NCBI GenBank assembly: GCA_963920665.1 | Contig: OY987268.1 | Coordinates: 13,332,501 to 13,396,500, forward strand | DNA: 64,000 nucleotides | Source: Straminergon stramineum | Taxonomy: Eukaryota; Streptophyta; Bryopsida; Hypnales; Calliergonaceae | Direction of reading: 5' to 3' | Shown here: one piece after another, positions 23,561 to 36,782 of the stretch | Position numbering within the stretch: position 1 is the first letter of the stretch | How the letters are laid out: every line of letters starts with the position of its first letter | Translations under genes and position numbers: made by a program | Notes under the pieces: generated by a model | Database searches by the model: none | The model's input: only the letters and a program-made list of their open reading frames with translations | Told to the model about the DNA's origin: nothing

Positions 23561-26159
23561 AATTTCCATGAAATTGGCAAATTTCGATCAAAATAGCACA
23601 ATTTACTATTAAAACTTCAACTTCAACTCTTGTTGCCCTAGTTACCATAGGAAAATTCAATTATACATCTCATTTTTGGCTGTTGAAAAATTGCCAAATT
23701 CATTGAAATTGCCTTTCAACGGTTGCACCTTCAATGTTGTGAATTAAAAAGACTTGATCCATGTGTATAAGAGATATGCACATCATTATTTCATAAATAT
23801 ATTAGCAATGTCATAATGTGCAACTTTAACTACATGATTCTTTTCTTTCATTTACACCTAGTGTGGTTTTGAAGTCCAAATTCTCTTATCAAAAATATTG
23901 TTTTTCATCCAAAATTTTCAAATTTGGTTTGAGAATTGCTATTTATTGCAAAACATATGCTTAGCAATTTGACACCTCCATATCATATTAATTATCCCAA
24001 TTGTAGAAACAAATGTATAAACATCCAAACCTTGCTTCACTTCACAACAACTAGAGATGTAAAACTCTTGAAACTAGGTTACAAGGGACACATCCACCTT
24101 GTGTGATCTAGAAGTGCACAACCTCGCCAATAATTACCTTGCTACTGACAACTTTCACCAAAGCACTAATACATAGTTTTATCACAAACATATATTAGTA
24201 TATGGGATTTTCTACAATATTGTTGGAAGGCTAAAAAGAAATCAAGGATATTATCAAGAGTTGTGCATAATTGCTTATTTGAAAATATTTTGAGCATAGT
24301 ATGGAGATAGAAAATAATTTCATGTCTAAGGAGAACCACAACTTGAATTTTTGAATTGGACTTAAAGGATATCTCTAATGTCATGATCTATCTAGCTAAG
24401 TTCAATTAATAACTACTATGACATTAGTCAACGATTGGAAATTTATAACTCACAAGAAGTCAATCTAAATAATATAATGAAGCTTATAGACAATAGGCTT
24501 TTTGTGGTTTGTTTTTTTTAATTTCAAAAAATCAAATATATTTTTCTATATGAAGTTCGTGCATTAGTCATGGACTCCAATTAACTAAATAAGAATGATA
24601 CAGAAATTTGGTTTACATTATGGTGTTCTACACTACCCAATGCACCAACTTTGAAATTTTCTTATTTTTTAATTAATGTGAATTTTTCCCACTTTTTCTT
24701 TCTAAAATCCATGATAATTTTAATTTTCACAAAAAAATTGAAAATTTTATGACAAGTAGAGGACACATGAAATCATTTAAGAATAAATAATGTATAATCA
24801 TTTATTTTTATAAATAGACAAAATGATTTCACTCATAGTCAAAATTTGTTATCATGTAGACAAATCATGCAATTTAGGACTTTTGGGTCATCCAATATCC
24901 AAAGTGAAATTTCCTCATCCCTCTTCAATGTGCATTTAAAAAATATTTTAAATGCCAATATTTTCAAGCTTTAATCCATGAGAATAAAAAAGCTTATTTT
25001 GTTGTTTTGAGAATTTGGAGTAATATGGATGCTCAAGTAATGCCCCCCAAAGCAGATTTGTATGAACCACAGTTGAACCGAAGGAGTTGGTGAAACACAA
25101 TTAATCATACCAATTAGTAACTTATTACAACTACACTCTTCTGTCGAAAAAAAATTGCAAAAAATGAAATTAGGTGAATGCAAAAATATTGTGAATATTC
25201 TTGTGAACTCTTTTTTTTACCATACAAAATTTGAAATATTTGTAATAATCATTACCTTTAAATTTTGGCAATTGCTTTTATAATTATTTTACATTGAATT
25301 TGCTAGTACTCTACATTGTTTAGTTAGATTACACCAAGCCCAAGCCTTATGACCATTCAAATTCTCAAAGTACGGATTGGTCAAGAAGTGGGTGGTAGTC
25401 CAAGTTGGGTTTACACTTTGGCCAAGGATCATGCCATTTCTCATAGATGAGAAATCTATTTGAAATTTTGCATGGCCAAAGTAGATAATATGGAATATAA
25501 TGTTATGCCAATTTCAAGGAGTCTTTTTCTTGCCCACCTCTTTAATAATAAATAGGTATAGTCCGACTATAGTCTCTCTAGGGTTTACACCATGCAAGAT
25601 CATATAAAGTATGAGCACTATTTTTTGTCTTGGACTCCTGCCACCTATGGTGACATCTAAAAAGTGGGAATAGGTAGTTGTATCCATTTTGGTCCACCCT
25701 CCCATTAGTTTTTGTGATGTAGGGATTTCTTTAAGCCATCCATGTGGAATGTCTTTAACTTTATCCATGGAGCCAACATGGTTGCAAAGTAATAGAACAC
25801 TTTGAGGTCTTTAGTAAATGGTTTTGAATCTTTTTGAAACCGCTTAAAACATGCAACTATAAAACAGTTTGAAGTTTGAGTTTGAAAATTCCTAGAAAAT
25901 AAAAAAAATTCCACATTTATCTACAAGCCAAAAGTGATCCCTAATTGTAATTTTGGTTCTATCTATATACCAAAGTTGAAGTGAGCAATTTTAGGTCTTT
26001 TCTCCCTTCTCTTTGAGAGCTTGTGGAGTTGTGGTCTTTTGTTCCAACCTTGGTGTGAAGTGGCCTTCCATTACATGGGCCCAAAGCATGGTGTCTTGTG
26101 CCTTGGTGCCATTTTCCTCCCAAATATCTTAGAGTATGGGCACCCTTCCATGCCATGGG
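23561..26159. other. AT-rich intergenic DNA, no gene seen
   Basis: Only short frames without motifs. No strong repeat was noticed. Confidence 0.4.
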
Positions 26160-26245
26160 GGGTTCACTCTTCAAATGTGGACAAAAGCACTAAAGGTCCT
26201 TCATGATATTTTCCTAAAACTCGATCCTAGTAACGTGTCAAGGAA

Positions 26246-26499
26246 TCCATACCTTAAGTTAGGTTGTTTATTTATTTTGTTTTGTTTGTTACATTGAAAT
26301 CTCCTAGACTGTGCGTCCTCTAGTCCCATTTTGGATATTGGCAAAAAGTGCTCAATGAGGAGGGGTGCATGGGCTTTGTTTTGTGGCATTTGGGCCTACA
26401 ATGCAAAAGTTCTGGATTTTTGAGTTATTTTCCAATTGGAAAATTAGAAAATTATTTTTGCTTTTATTTTGGTTGTGGCAATGGCATAGGGCACACTAG
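26246..26499 (+). mobile_element. Helitron-like non-autonomous element, copy 2 (254 bp)
   Basis: It starts TCCATACCTTAAGTTAGG after A26245 and ends GGCACACTAG before T26500. The paralogous empty site in unit 2 of the duplication reads GGAATGGCCCTTG (A26782|T26783), exactly what remains if the element is removed between A and T. No target duplication and the TC...CTAG ends identify Helitron-type insertion. The subterminal 3' hairpin is weak. Confidence 0.8.
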
Positions 26500-26812
26500 T
26501 GGCCCTTGAAATCATTGTTCACTCTAAGTTTAGTTGCTTTATCCTTTATTCTACTTGATGAGTGGTCACTCAACTATTTTGGGGTCATATTTGGTGAGCT
26601 AGGGTGAAGGACAAGGAAATTGAAGGCCCTTCAAAATTAGATGGAAAGTTTGAGTGTGCCATGTTTGGCAAATAAGGGTACCTACACTCTTGTAGGCTAG
26701 GGGGATAACACTCTTCAGATGTGGATGAAAAGTGCTATAGGCCCCTCACAATATTCTCTTGAGACTCAAACCTCGCTAGGAATGGCCCTTGAAATCACTA
26801 TTCACCCTAAGT

Positions 26813-27470
26813 TTAATCCCTAAATGCCCAAGGCCTTTTTTGAGCTTCTTGAATTTTTCTCTAAATGGAACAAAAAGCCAACATTTTGATAAGTTTTATC
26901 AATATTTTTTGGTATTGTAACCGTACAAATTCAAACTAGACATATTAGAAATCACGTGGGAAAAGAAAACACAACAATATCACTTATGGATTGAAAGATT
27001 ATAATGTTTGATCATGAGGGTGTTAAAAATGTGAAAGTGATTTGAAGTCTTTCAATCCTCATTTCACATGTCAAACCTAAAAAATTGTTCACCAAAAAAA
27101 TATGAGGTTAAAGGGTATAACATACATAACCCCAATCAATTTACAACTTCTCAAAATCTACTTTACAATTTTTTTTGAATGAATTTCTAATGTGATTTCT
27201 TCTCCAAGATCCAATATATTTGAGGCTCATTTCCAAGAGCCCTCAACACTATGGAAAATCAAGATTTGCAATGGACACCTATGCACAAAATCTTGAATAG
27301 AAAAATCATAATCATTAATTTTCAAGATTGGATTTTTGAGGCTACAACTAGACTTCAAAAAGATTTTTTCAAAAATACAAACTACTAAAAATAGTAACTT
27401 GGTAAGGTTTTATTTAACTTCAAAATTTTGTCAAAACCAAAATTTGGTGCCGCGGGCCATTTAGGGAATA
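26813..27470. mobile_element. TTAA-flanked piggyBac-like MITE, copy E
   Basis: The body 26817-27466 starts TCCCTAAATGCCCAAGGCC and ends GGCCATTTAGGGA. The left flank is TTAA and the right flank ATAA (one change). Interior words ACCGTACAAATTCAAACTAG and GATTGAAAGATTATAATGTT match copy B. Unit 1 of the tandem repeat has the empty site AAGTTTAGTTGCTTTATCC, where unit 2 has AAGTTTAA...ATAATTGCTTTATCC. Confidence 0.7.
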
Positions 27471-27640
27471 ATTGCTTTATCCTTTCTTCTACTTGATGAT
27501 TGAGTGGTCCCTCGACTATTTGTGGGTTGTACCTTATTTGGTTAGCAAGAGTGAGGATCACTCAATACAAGGAAATTGAGGGCCCTTCAAAATTAGATGG
27601 AAAAATTTGAGCGTGCCAATTTTGGCGAGTAAGTTAAGTT

Positions 27641-28140
27641 ATTGGTGACCGTGCTCAATCTGGCCCCTCGCAAGGCCATCGAAGTGGGTGACGTTGCTGC
27701 CGTACACTTCGTGACGCCGTCGTCTGCTGCTAATATTAGCGGAACTCCTCGTGGTGGCCGATTGGGTACTGAAATTAGAGTGTGATCTTAAGTAGGGCTT
27801 TCAGAGAACGAGTGATCGCCGGGAGTGATGAGAGTGGGACAAGGGTTTTCCTTTTCAGTTTCAGTCGCCTTGCTCTCAGTTTGCGGCTTTGTTCCAGCTT
27901 CCCAGCTCATGTTGCAAACTCTTGCAGCAATTCAAGTTGCACACTCTTGCAACAGCAGTTCATGTTGCAACTCTAGCAACAATTCATGTTGCAAGCTCTT
28001 GCAGCAACTCGGTTCTCATACCGGGACACCAAGTGGCTTACAAGAGGGCTGGCTTCCATGTGTAGTTGGGGCCGCTGAAGCCCATTGATCAGCAGTGGAT
28101 CGGGAGTTTCAGTAACAATGGACTCAGTCAGTTAGAATTG
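27641..28140 (+). other. isolated GC-rich segment with a coding-like fragment and a minisatellite
   Basis: A 500-bp GC island stands alone in AT-rich DNA. A 45-codon frame from about 27,646 to the stop near 27,783 has gene-like composition (it includes APRKAIEVGDVAAVHFVTPS), but I do not recognise it and no splice partners are obvious. At 27,905-28,010, about four degenerate 25-bp units of the form TTCATGTTGCAAACTCTTGCAG occur. It may be a captured gene fragment or part of a retrotransposon LTR; neither is shown. Confidence 0.35.
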
Positions 28141-29046
28141 GAAGGGAGCATTTTTTGGAGCACTTGCGACCAGGAGAATACATCACATTGGTAACCAACC
28201 TTTAAAATTCTCTTGGCTTGGAGATAGGTGTAATTTCTTCTTGGATTTGTGGGAGTGTATTTAGTTTAATGTGAAGAGAGGTATTGGTTGGCTAGGAAGT
28301 TGTAACATTGGGGGATCTAGCTTGGTTGGTGGAGTAGGGTGGGAGCAAAAGGGACCACACCAACATTGATAAATGATGTTAAGGTAGAGAAGCCTATTAC
28401 CACCTTGATTTGGAATTTGAGTATCTTGGGGTCAATTCCAAGAGGGGTACATATTTTTCAAAGGTGCGTGATGGTTTTATGGATCAAATCCAAGTCCTAT
28501 GAAAATTGTAATTTTTTTAATTTTTTAAGTGGTTAGACTTGAAATTACCGAATTGCCTATAGATAGGAGTCATAAACGTCCCATAACCACCCTATAACCA
28601 CCTTTTCATGTTTTTACTAGCACTTAAGTACTCAACAATCAAGGATTGACTTATTACCCATTTAGACATTAATGCACTAATTTTGTTAGAATCTTGAATG
28701 GATTTGTATATTTTTTCTAGACATGTTTGGATGTTTGAATGGATGGAAGAAATTAATCGGGGCCAAAAGTAGCAAAACGGAATTCGGCAATGAACATTGA
28801 TGGATTGGGTTACCTTGTGTATGATGCATCTCAAAGAGGAAAAAACTCCAACCATTCTAAGTAGTTGGCGTTCTTGGAGAATGTATTCATTTAGGGTTCC
28901 ATGTTTAGGCTCTAAGAAGTCAATCCAAGGGACTCTTCAACTACATATTTTTGTAAGAAGAGAGACTCTATACTAACTAAGAAAGATTCTAGGGAGAGAA
29001 GGGAGACAGGAATTTTGATATTAGTTAGAAAAAAAAGGTCAACATT
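28141..29046. other. intergenic DNA, no gene seen
   Basis: Moderately AT-rich, with short frames only. Confidence 0.4.
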
Positions 29047-29224
29047 TCACACTAGTAGAACACTATGTTGTAGTGAATAAAATCTAGGTGGCATTTTTGT
29101 TCATTGCAATACAGATTTCTAAAAACTATGTTGTAGTGAATGCAGTTTTCAAAAATTTGTGTTGTAGTGAACAAAAATGTCACCTAGATTTTGTTCACCG
29201 CAACATAGTTTTCTTCTAGTGTCA
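29047..29224. mobile_element. palindromic CACTA-type MITE with TCA duplication
   Basis: The element 29050-29221 (172 bp) starts CACTAGTAGAACACTATG and ends CATAGTTTTCTTCTAGTG. It is flanked by TCA on both sides (29047-29049, 29222-29224). Its arms (AAAATCTAGGTGGCATTTTT and AAAAATGTCACCTAGATTTT) pair over most of the length. Confidence 0.85.
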
Positions 29225-30445
29225 ACAATCTACATGGGTGCTACAAGAGGAGTGAGGACTAGGTTTTTAAAGGTTTTAAGATTATTCTTCTAAGTAGATG
29301 GGCACAAAAGGTGGACATATCCATCTCCAACTGCATACATAGATGTGTGCTCTAAATATACTTGAAAATAAGTTGGTACTAGATTCAAGATGTACAAGTC
29401 ATGTACATCAAAATTAAGGCATACATGGTTTAAGAAATCTACTAAGTGAAACTCTGAAAAATGATAATTAATTCATGCAATATCCAAAAAATATACACAA
29501 AATTATTTTAGAAACTTTTCCAAACTTCCAATAAGATCCAAAAGTATTTATGGAAATTTAGTAATAGAAATTGCTCTAAATGACTAAAAGTGTCGTTTGA
29601 TTGGAGGCCCTTTTACCTTAACCATCGTAACAATTGCCCATTGTGAATGAAAAGTTTGTTTGGGGTTGTGGACATGGACATGAGAGATTATTCTTGTTGT
29701 TTCTTTCCGAAGATAGACTTTATGACGAGTCACTCAAATTACATATATAAATTAGTAGTTGACAATCTTGAAATAACAAAATATTTGTTTAGCAATGAAA
29801 TTGGGGTGTCATTTGAGTGCACAAGGGAAGAATATACTTTAGATTGGCTTACATGTCAAAGATATATCATTTCAAATCCTAAAAACCTAAGCAAGACATA
29901 ATATGGTCTTAAATGTTTTTCAAATCTTTAAAGGTTCTTCAAATAGTACCAACTTTGAAGTTTGTTAGGTGGGTGTGGATACCAATTTAAATTGAGAATA
30001 AAAATGAGTAATCTAATTGGTAATAAAAAATTCAATTTCATCAATGCAAACATTTGAGTACTTGGGAGGCAATTTGGGGACATGACAATTCCTAGCCCAA
30101 CAACTCTCACTTGTCAAATTATTATCTTTACTATAAACATAGTTATTGTCTTTGAAACAAAAGTTTATATCCCAGTTGAATATATTAAAGCAAACAAATT
30201 TTCTCAAACATGATCAAATACAAACAATGTAGGTAATCAAGCTACTTTTCACCTCCAAACATCTATTTGTGATTGAAGTCTTCACTTGGAAGTTATAGAC
30301 AAAGTTCAAAGAAGGATTATTTTATCATATAGTGAGTGCTTCTACAAATTTGGTCCATAACTTTTGATCAAAGGCTTCAAATCACAAATAGTTTTTTGAC
30401 GATGAAATCTAAATTGATTATTCACATTAAATTTGGTTAAGTTGA
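29225..30445. other. AT-rich intergenic DNA; diverged relative of the 9.1-kb element near its end
   Basis: About 30,230-30,445 shares TTTGTGATT...TTATAGACAAAGTTC and ATGAAATCTAAATTGATT words with 9,200-9,410. No gene was seen. Confidence 0.4.
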
Positions 30446-30675
30446 TTAATCCTTAAAGGATGGATTGGTGACTATAGAAATACTCCCTTTTGGAACCATG
30501 TGACATCATCTACTTTATAAAATCCAAAAATATTCATTGGAAGTCATACTACTATAGAAGACCTACGCTTTTCTCACAAAATTCCAAGGATGAATAGTCA
30601 CAGTGCTATCTAACATAGAGAGATTCTTTGTCATCCATCAGACACAAAACGTCTGTGTCGACGTTTAAGGCTTAA
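30446..30675. mobile_element. TTAA-flanked short MITE, copy F (222 bp)
   Basis: The body 30450-30671 starts TCCTTAAAGGATGG and ends CGTTTAAGGC between two TTAA sites. It matches copy G along its length (CATGTGACATCATCTAC, AGGATGAATAGTCAC and TTGTCATCCATCAGAC words). Confidence 0.7.
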
Positions 30676-31082
30676 GTTTTGAAAAAAGTTGATTTAAAAA
30701 CCCAAATGAAGTTTGAACTTCTATAGGAAACACAATTAGTGTGTTTTTGCCTATGAGCTCCAACTCATCCTAATATACATCCCTTATAAGTTGTTGTACA
30801 TCCTACCACCACACTTGTATATAACATTTTCCTTCTCTCCACATTGATTGGCTTGTGAAGCTATGAAATTTATTAATCTAGTCTAGTTCATTTTGTCACA
30901 AGATTCTCTACCATTGCAATCAGGTTTTTGGATGAGTCCTAGACAATAGTCTCTTTGTGGTTTTCATTAAATTGATATGAGAATTCTTGAAGTGATATAG
31001 CGTTTAATTGAGGGACTTTACACTCAACATCAATGGTTGCTACTATGTGAACCTAGGAACATGAGTCCATGAGCCTAGAAGA

Positions 31083-31175
31083 CTATACACCTATGTTATA
31101 GGTATCTATATTATAAAAAACTTCCATGATTATAGTGTAGCTATATTATAGATACCTATATTATAGGTGTATATT
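31083..31175. repeat. AT-rich hairpin with 31-33-bp arms
   Basis: ATACACCTATGTTATAGGTA (then TCTATATTATA) pairs with the segment ending CCTATATTATAGGTGTAT. The loop is short. It may be the core of a small palindromic MITE. Confidence 0.55.
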
Positions 31176-34027
31176 ATAAGCACCTTCAATGGTTTTAGGA
31201 TATCTACTTATACATATGCTCAAGACTCACATACTCGCATTTTCATACTCACACACTAACATCTTTGACTCAATACCCAATCTTTGCTTACACAAGCTTC
31301 TTTGTCTTATATTGCAATTGCATTTCTACATAAGCCCTCTATAATAGGATATTTGTGCTCTCATTGTAGAGGCAGAGAGTATTTGAAGCAATGTGAAAAA
31401 TTCGATGGAAAGCACTACACTCAACACTCAATATTGCCTCTACAGAAAATCCTTCCCTCCAACAATTTATGTAGGATCTTTGTACTTTCTATTATATTAA
31501 AAAGAGGATTCTTGAAGCAATGTGAAGATGCCAATGAAGGGCATTGCAATCAAAAACTATAGTCTTTCCTTATTATACCATTGAAATATTTTGAAAATAA
31601 GTAATAACAATCATTTGTTATGAATATATTTTCTTATTCACAAGCACTTTGGTCTCATTACTTGCTTAACTCACATTTTTGCACCTTGCATCTTGCATTT
31701 GTATTACCTAATGGATTTATCAATTGCTTCTATTTGATAGTTAGTTAATCCTCTTAGATATTTGAGAGTTCAATGTTCTCAAGATTATTAGTTACTAATC
31801 AACTACTTTTGATATTTAGCAACTAATCTATTTCAATACCATTCCAAACATTGTGACAATTTCATGTCTTAGATAAAATGTAAATAACCGGCAAAAGTTT
31901 CTAGAAATCCCAGTCACTAGGTTTTGACAAAACATTACAATCTCCTAATCGTAACCATGAATCACAATGACATTTTGAATACATGGGCAACAAGAATGGT
32001 AAAATATATCGCAATGGTGAAATTTGCAACAAAGTTACTGATTTCAATAAGTGTAAGACTATCAACTAGTAAATTGCATAGACTCAAAAAGTGTTTAGTT
32101 AAGCTAGGGTGTTTAGAAGTTAATACCCAAATCCTTTATAATTTTTTGGCATATTTTTGTTTATATCTTTCTACAACTACAATACTCAAGTTAATTCAAT
32201 TGTGTTAAGTTTGAATAGTATGAGAACCCTAACACTAAGTAAATAAATTTGGATGAATTTAGTCTAATTAATGTAAATATTTGGATGAAATTATATGAAA
32301 GTCAGATGATGACCACGTTGTTTGATTATAGACTACATTGTAGTATTTAAATCACTTTGAACTTCTATATGTGTGTTCATCACAATTTGTGTAATTCCCA
32401 TATTATTTAGTGCAAGTTATAGTTATTATTGTAAGACACACTAATTGACTAGCTTGAGGAATTAACTCAATATTATCCAATTGGCAGAAGAAGAAAGTTT
32501 GTTTAAAAAATTTAAGCATTCTAGATATAGAAAATTAAAATCTACTAGAAAAAGGTGAAGTTATTTTGAGAATGCTCAATTCCAAATCACAATGTTCATC
32601 ATTTCTAACATGAGCTTCAAAGCATTTATAAATTAAAATATGGTCCAATTAATTATCAATCTTGACTTTGATGTATTATAAATTGTATGAATCTCTATAA
32701 GATCCAAGTATATTTTAGGCATACCTTGTCAAGAACCATCATTTTTTAGTGTATTGAATAAAATTGAATATTTTAATTTGTTTTGAAATTAAACTATATA
32801 AAATTGTAATAAATTACCAATTAGAGGATGTAGAAAATTTTGGAGTGTATTGATTGCAAGATTATAAGGTAGCAACACCTAAAAGAGACATGTTCTATTG
32901 TCTGTTAGCTAAAAAATGGCCTTGAATGAATACTTCCAAAACTCAAACTAACCACTAAGGCTTTTCAAATGCAACCAATGAGAAGTGGGGAGATTTTGGA
33001 GCAACCAATTAAAGTCAAGAAATTTTGTTCTCCAAAGGTATCCATTTAAGGTGAGTCTAGTGCTAAATACAATCTATTATATATTTCTAACTTAATTTTT
33101 TTTTAAATATTATGAGAGTATAGAAAAATTACAAAACCTCTTGGATTGCATTTCTCTTGACTTTACCAATAACCTCATCACAATTTTGGTCATTAGATTT
33201 TTGAGGGAGGGGACTAGAATAAGTGTCTCTTTTGGGTGTTGCTACCTTAGCATTCCAAGTTAGAAGAAATAGTTTTTCTTCTACCATATTTTATAGGGAC
33301 ATCAAACTTTGATACTTCTCGGATCTGTTTTTTTGCTTAACGAATAATTTTTATTAGGACTAGAGCATAATTATAAGATCATGTTAGTTATATACTTGTT
33401 GATTTTAGAAGTAAAAAGGAGTTTACCACATGCTCCCCAAAGCTCCACCTTGCATGTTTTTTTTCATGCAACCCAACTTGTGCTTTGGGCTTCAAAAGAG
33501 AAAAGAATTTTTTCATGTCAAGGTTCATATCTCCACTAATTTTGTGTCAAAATTCAGGAATGATTTAAGCCATTGAAAATTGAAAATGCTTGGCATAATG
33601 TTTTTTAGAGATGCTAAGAAGTAGTCTCTAAAAATTGGAAGGATCTACAATTTACATACAACTTAGACACAAAATCTTATTGTTAGAGTTGTAAAAGAGA
33701 TTAAAAATTTTCTCACTTGAGAACCTTTCAATGTCAATGCAAGTTGTTTTGTGACAATCTTACAAAAAAAATAGTAAATACTTTAGAGGTTGGCCTTCAA
33801 ATTTTGCATTGACTGAAAATACAACTATTGGATGAAATTTGAGAGGTTAGGAGCATAGACAAAGACATTTCATCCAATTTGGGGGGGAGCTTATTAAACA
33901 TATTTGATGTGGATGGAGTTAGAAATTTACTCCTTATCAAATTATTGACATTTCTACAAAAAAAAAGATATTTAATTCACGAATCACTTTGGAATGTATG
34001 TAAATATATGGCATAACAATGATCTTT
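31176..34027. other. AT-rich intergenic DNA with short local duplications
   Basis: Around 31,370-31,560 a TTGAAGCAATGTGAA word occurs twice, within two related segments about 130 bases apart. No gene was recognised. Confidence 0.4.
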
Positions 34028-34952
34028 TTAACCCTTAAAGGACCAAGGCCTTTTTTTGCAAAAAAAACACTTAGAACTGTCATTTTTAGAGCAAAGAGTA
34101 GAAAAATTTGAAAATTGTATTTTTTTTTCACATCTAACCATAGGATCTTACACCTAACTAGTATGAAAATGTGTGGAAAAAATTTCAGAAATTTTGACCG
34201 CATAGATTGCAAGATATATGCTTTTAAAGGGAATAAAACAACTTTTTCTACACATTGCCAGACTAGGTTATTTGACTTTGAACCTTTATAACTTCAATTT
34301 TTTGCACTATAGAGTTTTGAGCTTTAAATCTTTATGGTGGAGAATTGAATTGAGAGTCTAGGAAAAAAAAATACAAAAAAAGTTAATTTTTATTCTTTAA
34401 AAAATTGTTAAGTATAAATAGGTACAAGATAGAAGGAAAATCTAAATTATTAATATCTCTAAGATGGAATTGAAATGCCCTAATCCCAATGGTGAGATTT
34501 TTCTAAAAATCAAACGAAACCACACAGAACTTTCTTTTTTTTAAATTGTAAAAATTGCATTCAGAAATGAATCCTACGAGTTATTTTTTCAAGAAGATGC
34601 TCTAATTGCCCGAAAAACAAGATTGTCTATAACTTTCTCATAACAAATCCAAATGGAATGAATCAAATCTTTACGAGTAGACAAAAATATAATCTATAAG
34701 GGAAAAAATTCAAAAATTCAAAAATTCAAATTCAAATTTTTTTTGGCTGCCCCCTCTCCCATGTTTTGAGCTTATTTGGGCATAACTTTTGTTCCCAGGC
34801 ACCAAATGAAAAAAAATTACATTCCCACAAAGCTAATGAATTTTTTTATCTTCCTAAAAAGTTTTAAAAAATCAGGAAAAAAATTGAGACCATAGGTACC
34901 TGCCCAAAATCTCATTTGTCCCCTAGAAGGACAATGGTCCTCTAGGGGTTAA
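34028..34952. mobile_element. TTAA-flanked piggyBac-like MITE, copy C (917 bp, uninterrupted)
   Basis: The body 34032-34948 begins CCCTTAAAGGACCAAGG and ends GGTCCTCTAGGGG (12 of 14 terminal positions pair), with TTAA on both sides. Its site CTCTAAGATGGAATTGAAA (A34464|T34465) is the empty form of the site that holds a Helitron in copy D. Confidence 0.8.
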
Positions 34953-36782
34953 TATCTCACTTCAACTAATGAAATGATGTGTATCAACTCCAACTTCAAG
35001 GTGAAAGCATGAAACACTTGCTATTGATTATATTGCATTATTTTCAGAGTAGTACTCACAAGATTATGAGCTTTTGAATATAAAATAAAATATGGACAGC
35101 TAGTAGAACACTAATAATAATGTATTCCCAAAAATTGAGTCCTAAAATAAATTTACTCCCAAAGTTATGCACATTGGAATTTTTATGAAAATAGATTTTT
35201 TTTTAAAATTACTATAAAATAGTGAAAAAAATTCAAAAATAAATAAAACAAAATAATTTTTTTAACAACTTGATGGAGATTAGATTTCACAAAAGAACTT
35301 ATAGAAAGACATTTTGGATTTATACAAATGTGCACATGGCAAAGTGTTCTTTACACCTATACATGTGGGGGACAAGGAATTTACATTTTTTAGAATCTAT
35401 TCAACTAATAGTTGTAAACCCCATAGTGTAACATGGTGTCCAAATTTTCAGGTGAAAATCATTTTTTTATACTCATTGCAATACTATTCCTCCTAAAATA
35501 TAAAGTGTGACAAATTAGAGAAGTTGAATAATCAAGATTAACTTTCTTTAGAAATTACACTAAAATATGTATTGACATAGCTAGGCAATGTACCATTTAC
35601 ATCCAATATGAATTTTAAGTATAACAAGAAAAATTAAACCCTAAAAGTTATGCTCAATTTTGTGTTGGGCATGCTACATGCGACCCTCCAAAGTACAATT
35701 TTTTCATGCTTTTACCCTCCTATACTAATTCAAAACTTTGAAAAATTCCTAAACTTGATATTTAAGTTGCAATTTGAACTTTAGACTATGACTAAGGTCT
35801 AATATATAGAATGAGATTTGGTTTATTCCATCATGTTCTAAACTATTATACATATGTGTGGAAAAAAACTATATTTTTTTAAGCGAATTTTTCATTTGAT
35901 ATGATTTTTTTCATCTTTTATTTAAAAATTCATGGTAATTTCAAACTTTAATTGATTTAGAAGAAATTTATTTTTGTCTAAAAAAAATATGAAAATTTTT
36001 CCACAAACAGTCACAGAATTGGGAGTATACAAAGTTAAGGATTTCAAAGTTTAACTATACAGTCATAGAATAATCTATTATTTTGTGGTTAACTCCAAAA
36101 TGTTGTGAGAATATTTAGTGTTCTTTGGTTGATTTTAGACAAGCTTCTAGGACCAAAAAATAAAATTTCATCCAATTTGTTTTAGGTGGGGGTGGGGAGA
36201 AGTTGCTTGAACTCGTTTTCAATGAATGTTGTTGTATAATCCCTCTTTTAGAATGATATTGTTTTACTTTCCTTTATAAGAAAGAGGCAAATCCATAGAT
36301 CACCATGTAGTATATCTGTGCAACTACAACTAATGAAATGAAACTTATCAAGTTTAGTTTCTACTCCAATTTCCAATTTTGAAAAATTCCTAAAATTGAA
36401 TATTTTATAGTCATTGCAATTTGAATTTTTGGCCAATTATCATGGAGCGTTGATTTTCTAATCTTACACTAACACAATAACTTTTTGTGCACAATATTAT
36501 TCTACACTATTATAAACACTTTTGGGAGGAAAAAAAATCCTATTTCAAAGCATATTTTTTATTTTTGATGTTTTTTTTTCACTTTTTATTCAAAAATTCA
36601 TTATCATTTGAAATTGTCACCAAAAAAATTGATGAAAAGTTACCACTTATAGAGGGCATGCGATTATATCTTTGAAAAATATTTAAAATAAAAAATATAA
36701 TTATGTACAGTTGCAAAACAGGAGAATAGAACTCTAGAGTTTAAATAACAAGGTCATTGGCCCATCCTTTCTAGGTTAACCC
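34953..36782. other. AT-rich intergenic DNA, no gene seen
   Basis: Short frames only; no repeat of note. Confidence 0.4.

Larger units (their letters stand above)
26160..27640. repeat. 545-bp tandem duplication, each unit interrupted by a different transposon
   Basis: The CACTCTTCAAATGTGGAC word at about 26,164 recurs as CACTCTTCAGATGTGGAT at about 26,709. The block GCTTTATCC...CTTCAAAATTAGATGG occurs at 26,528-26,641 and again at 27,473-27,600. Unit 1 carries the Helitron-like element 26246-26499; unit 2 lacks it but carries the TTAA element 26817-27466. Each unit therefore shows the other's empty site. Confidence 0.75.
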
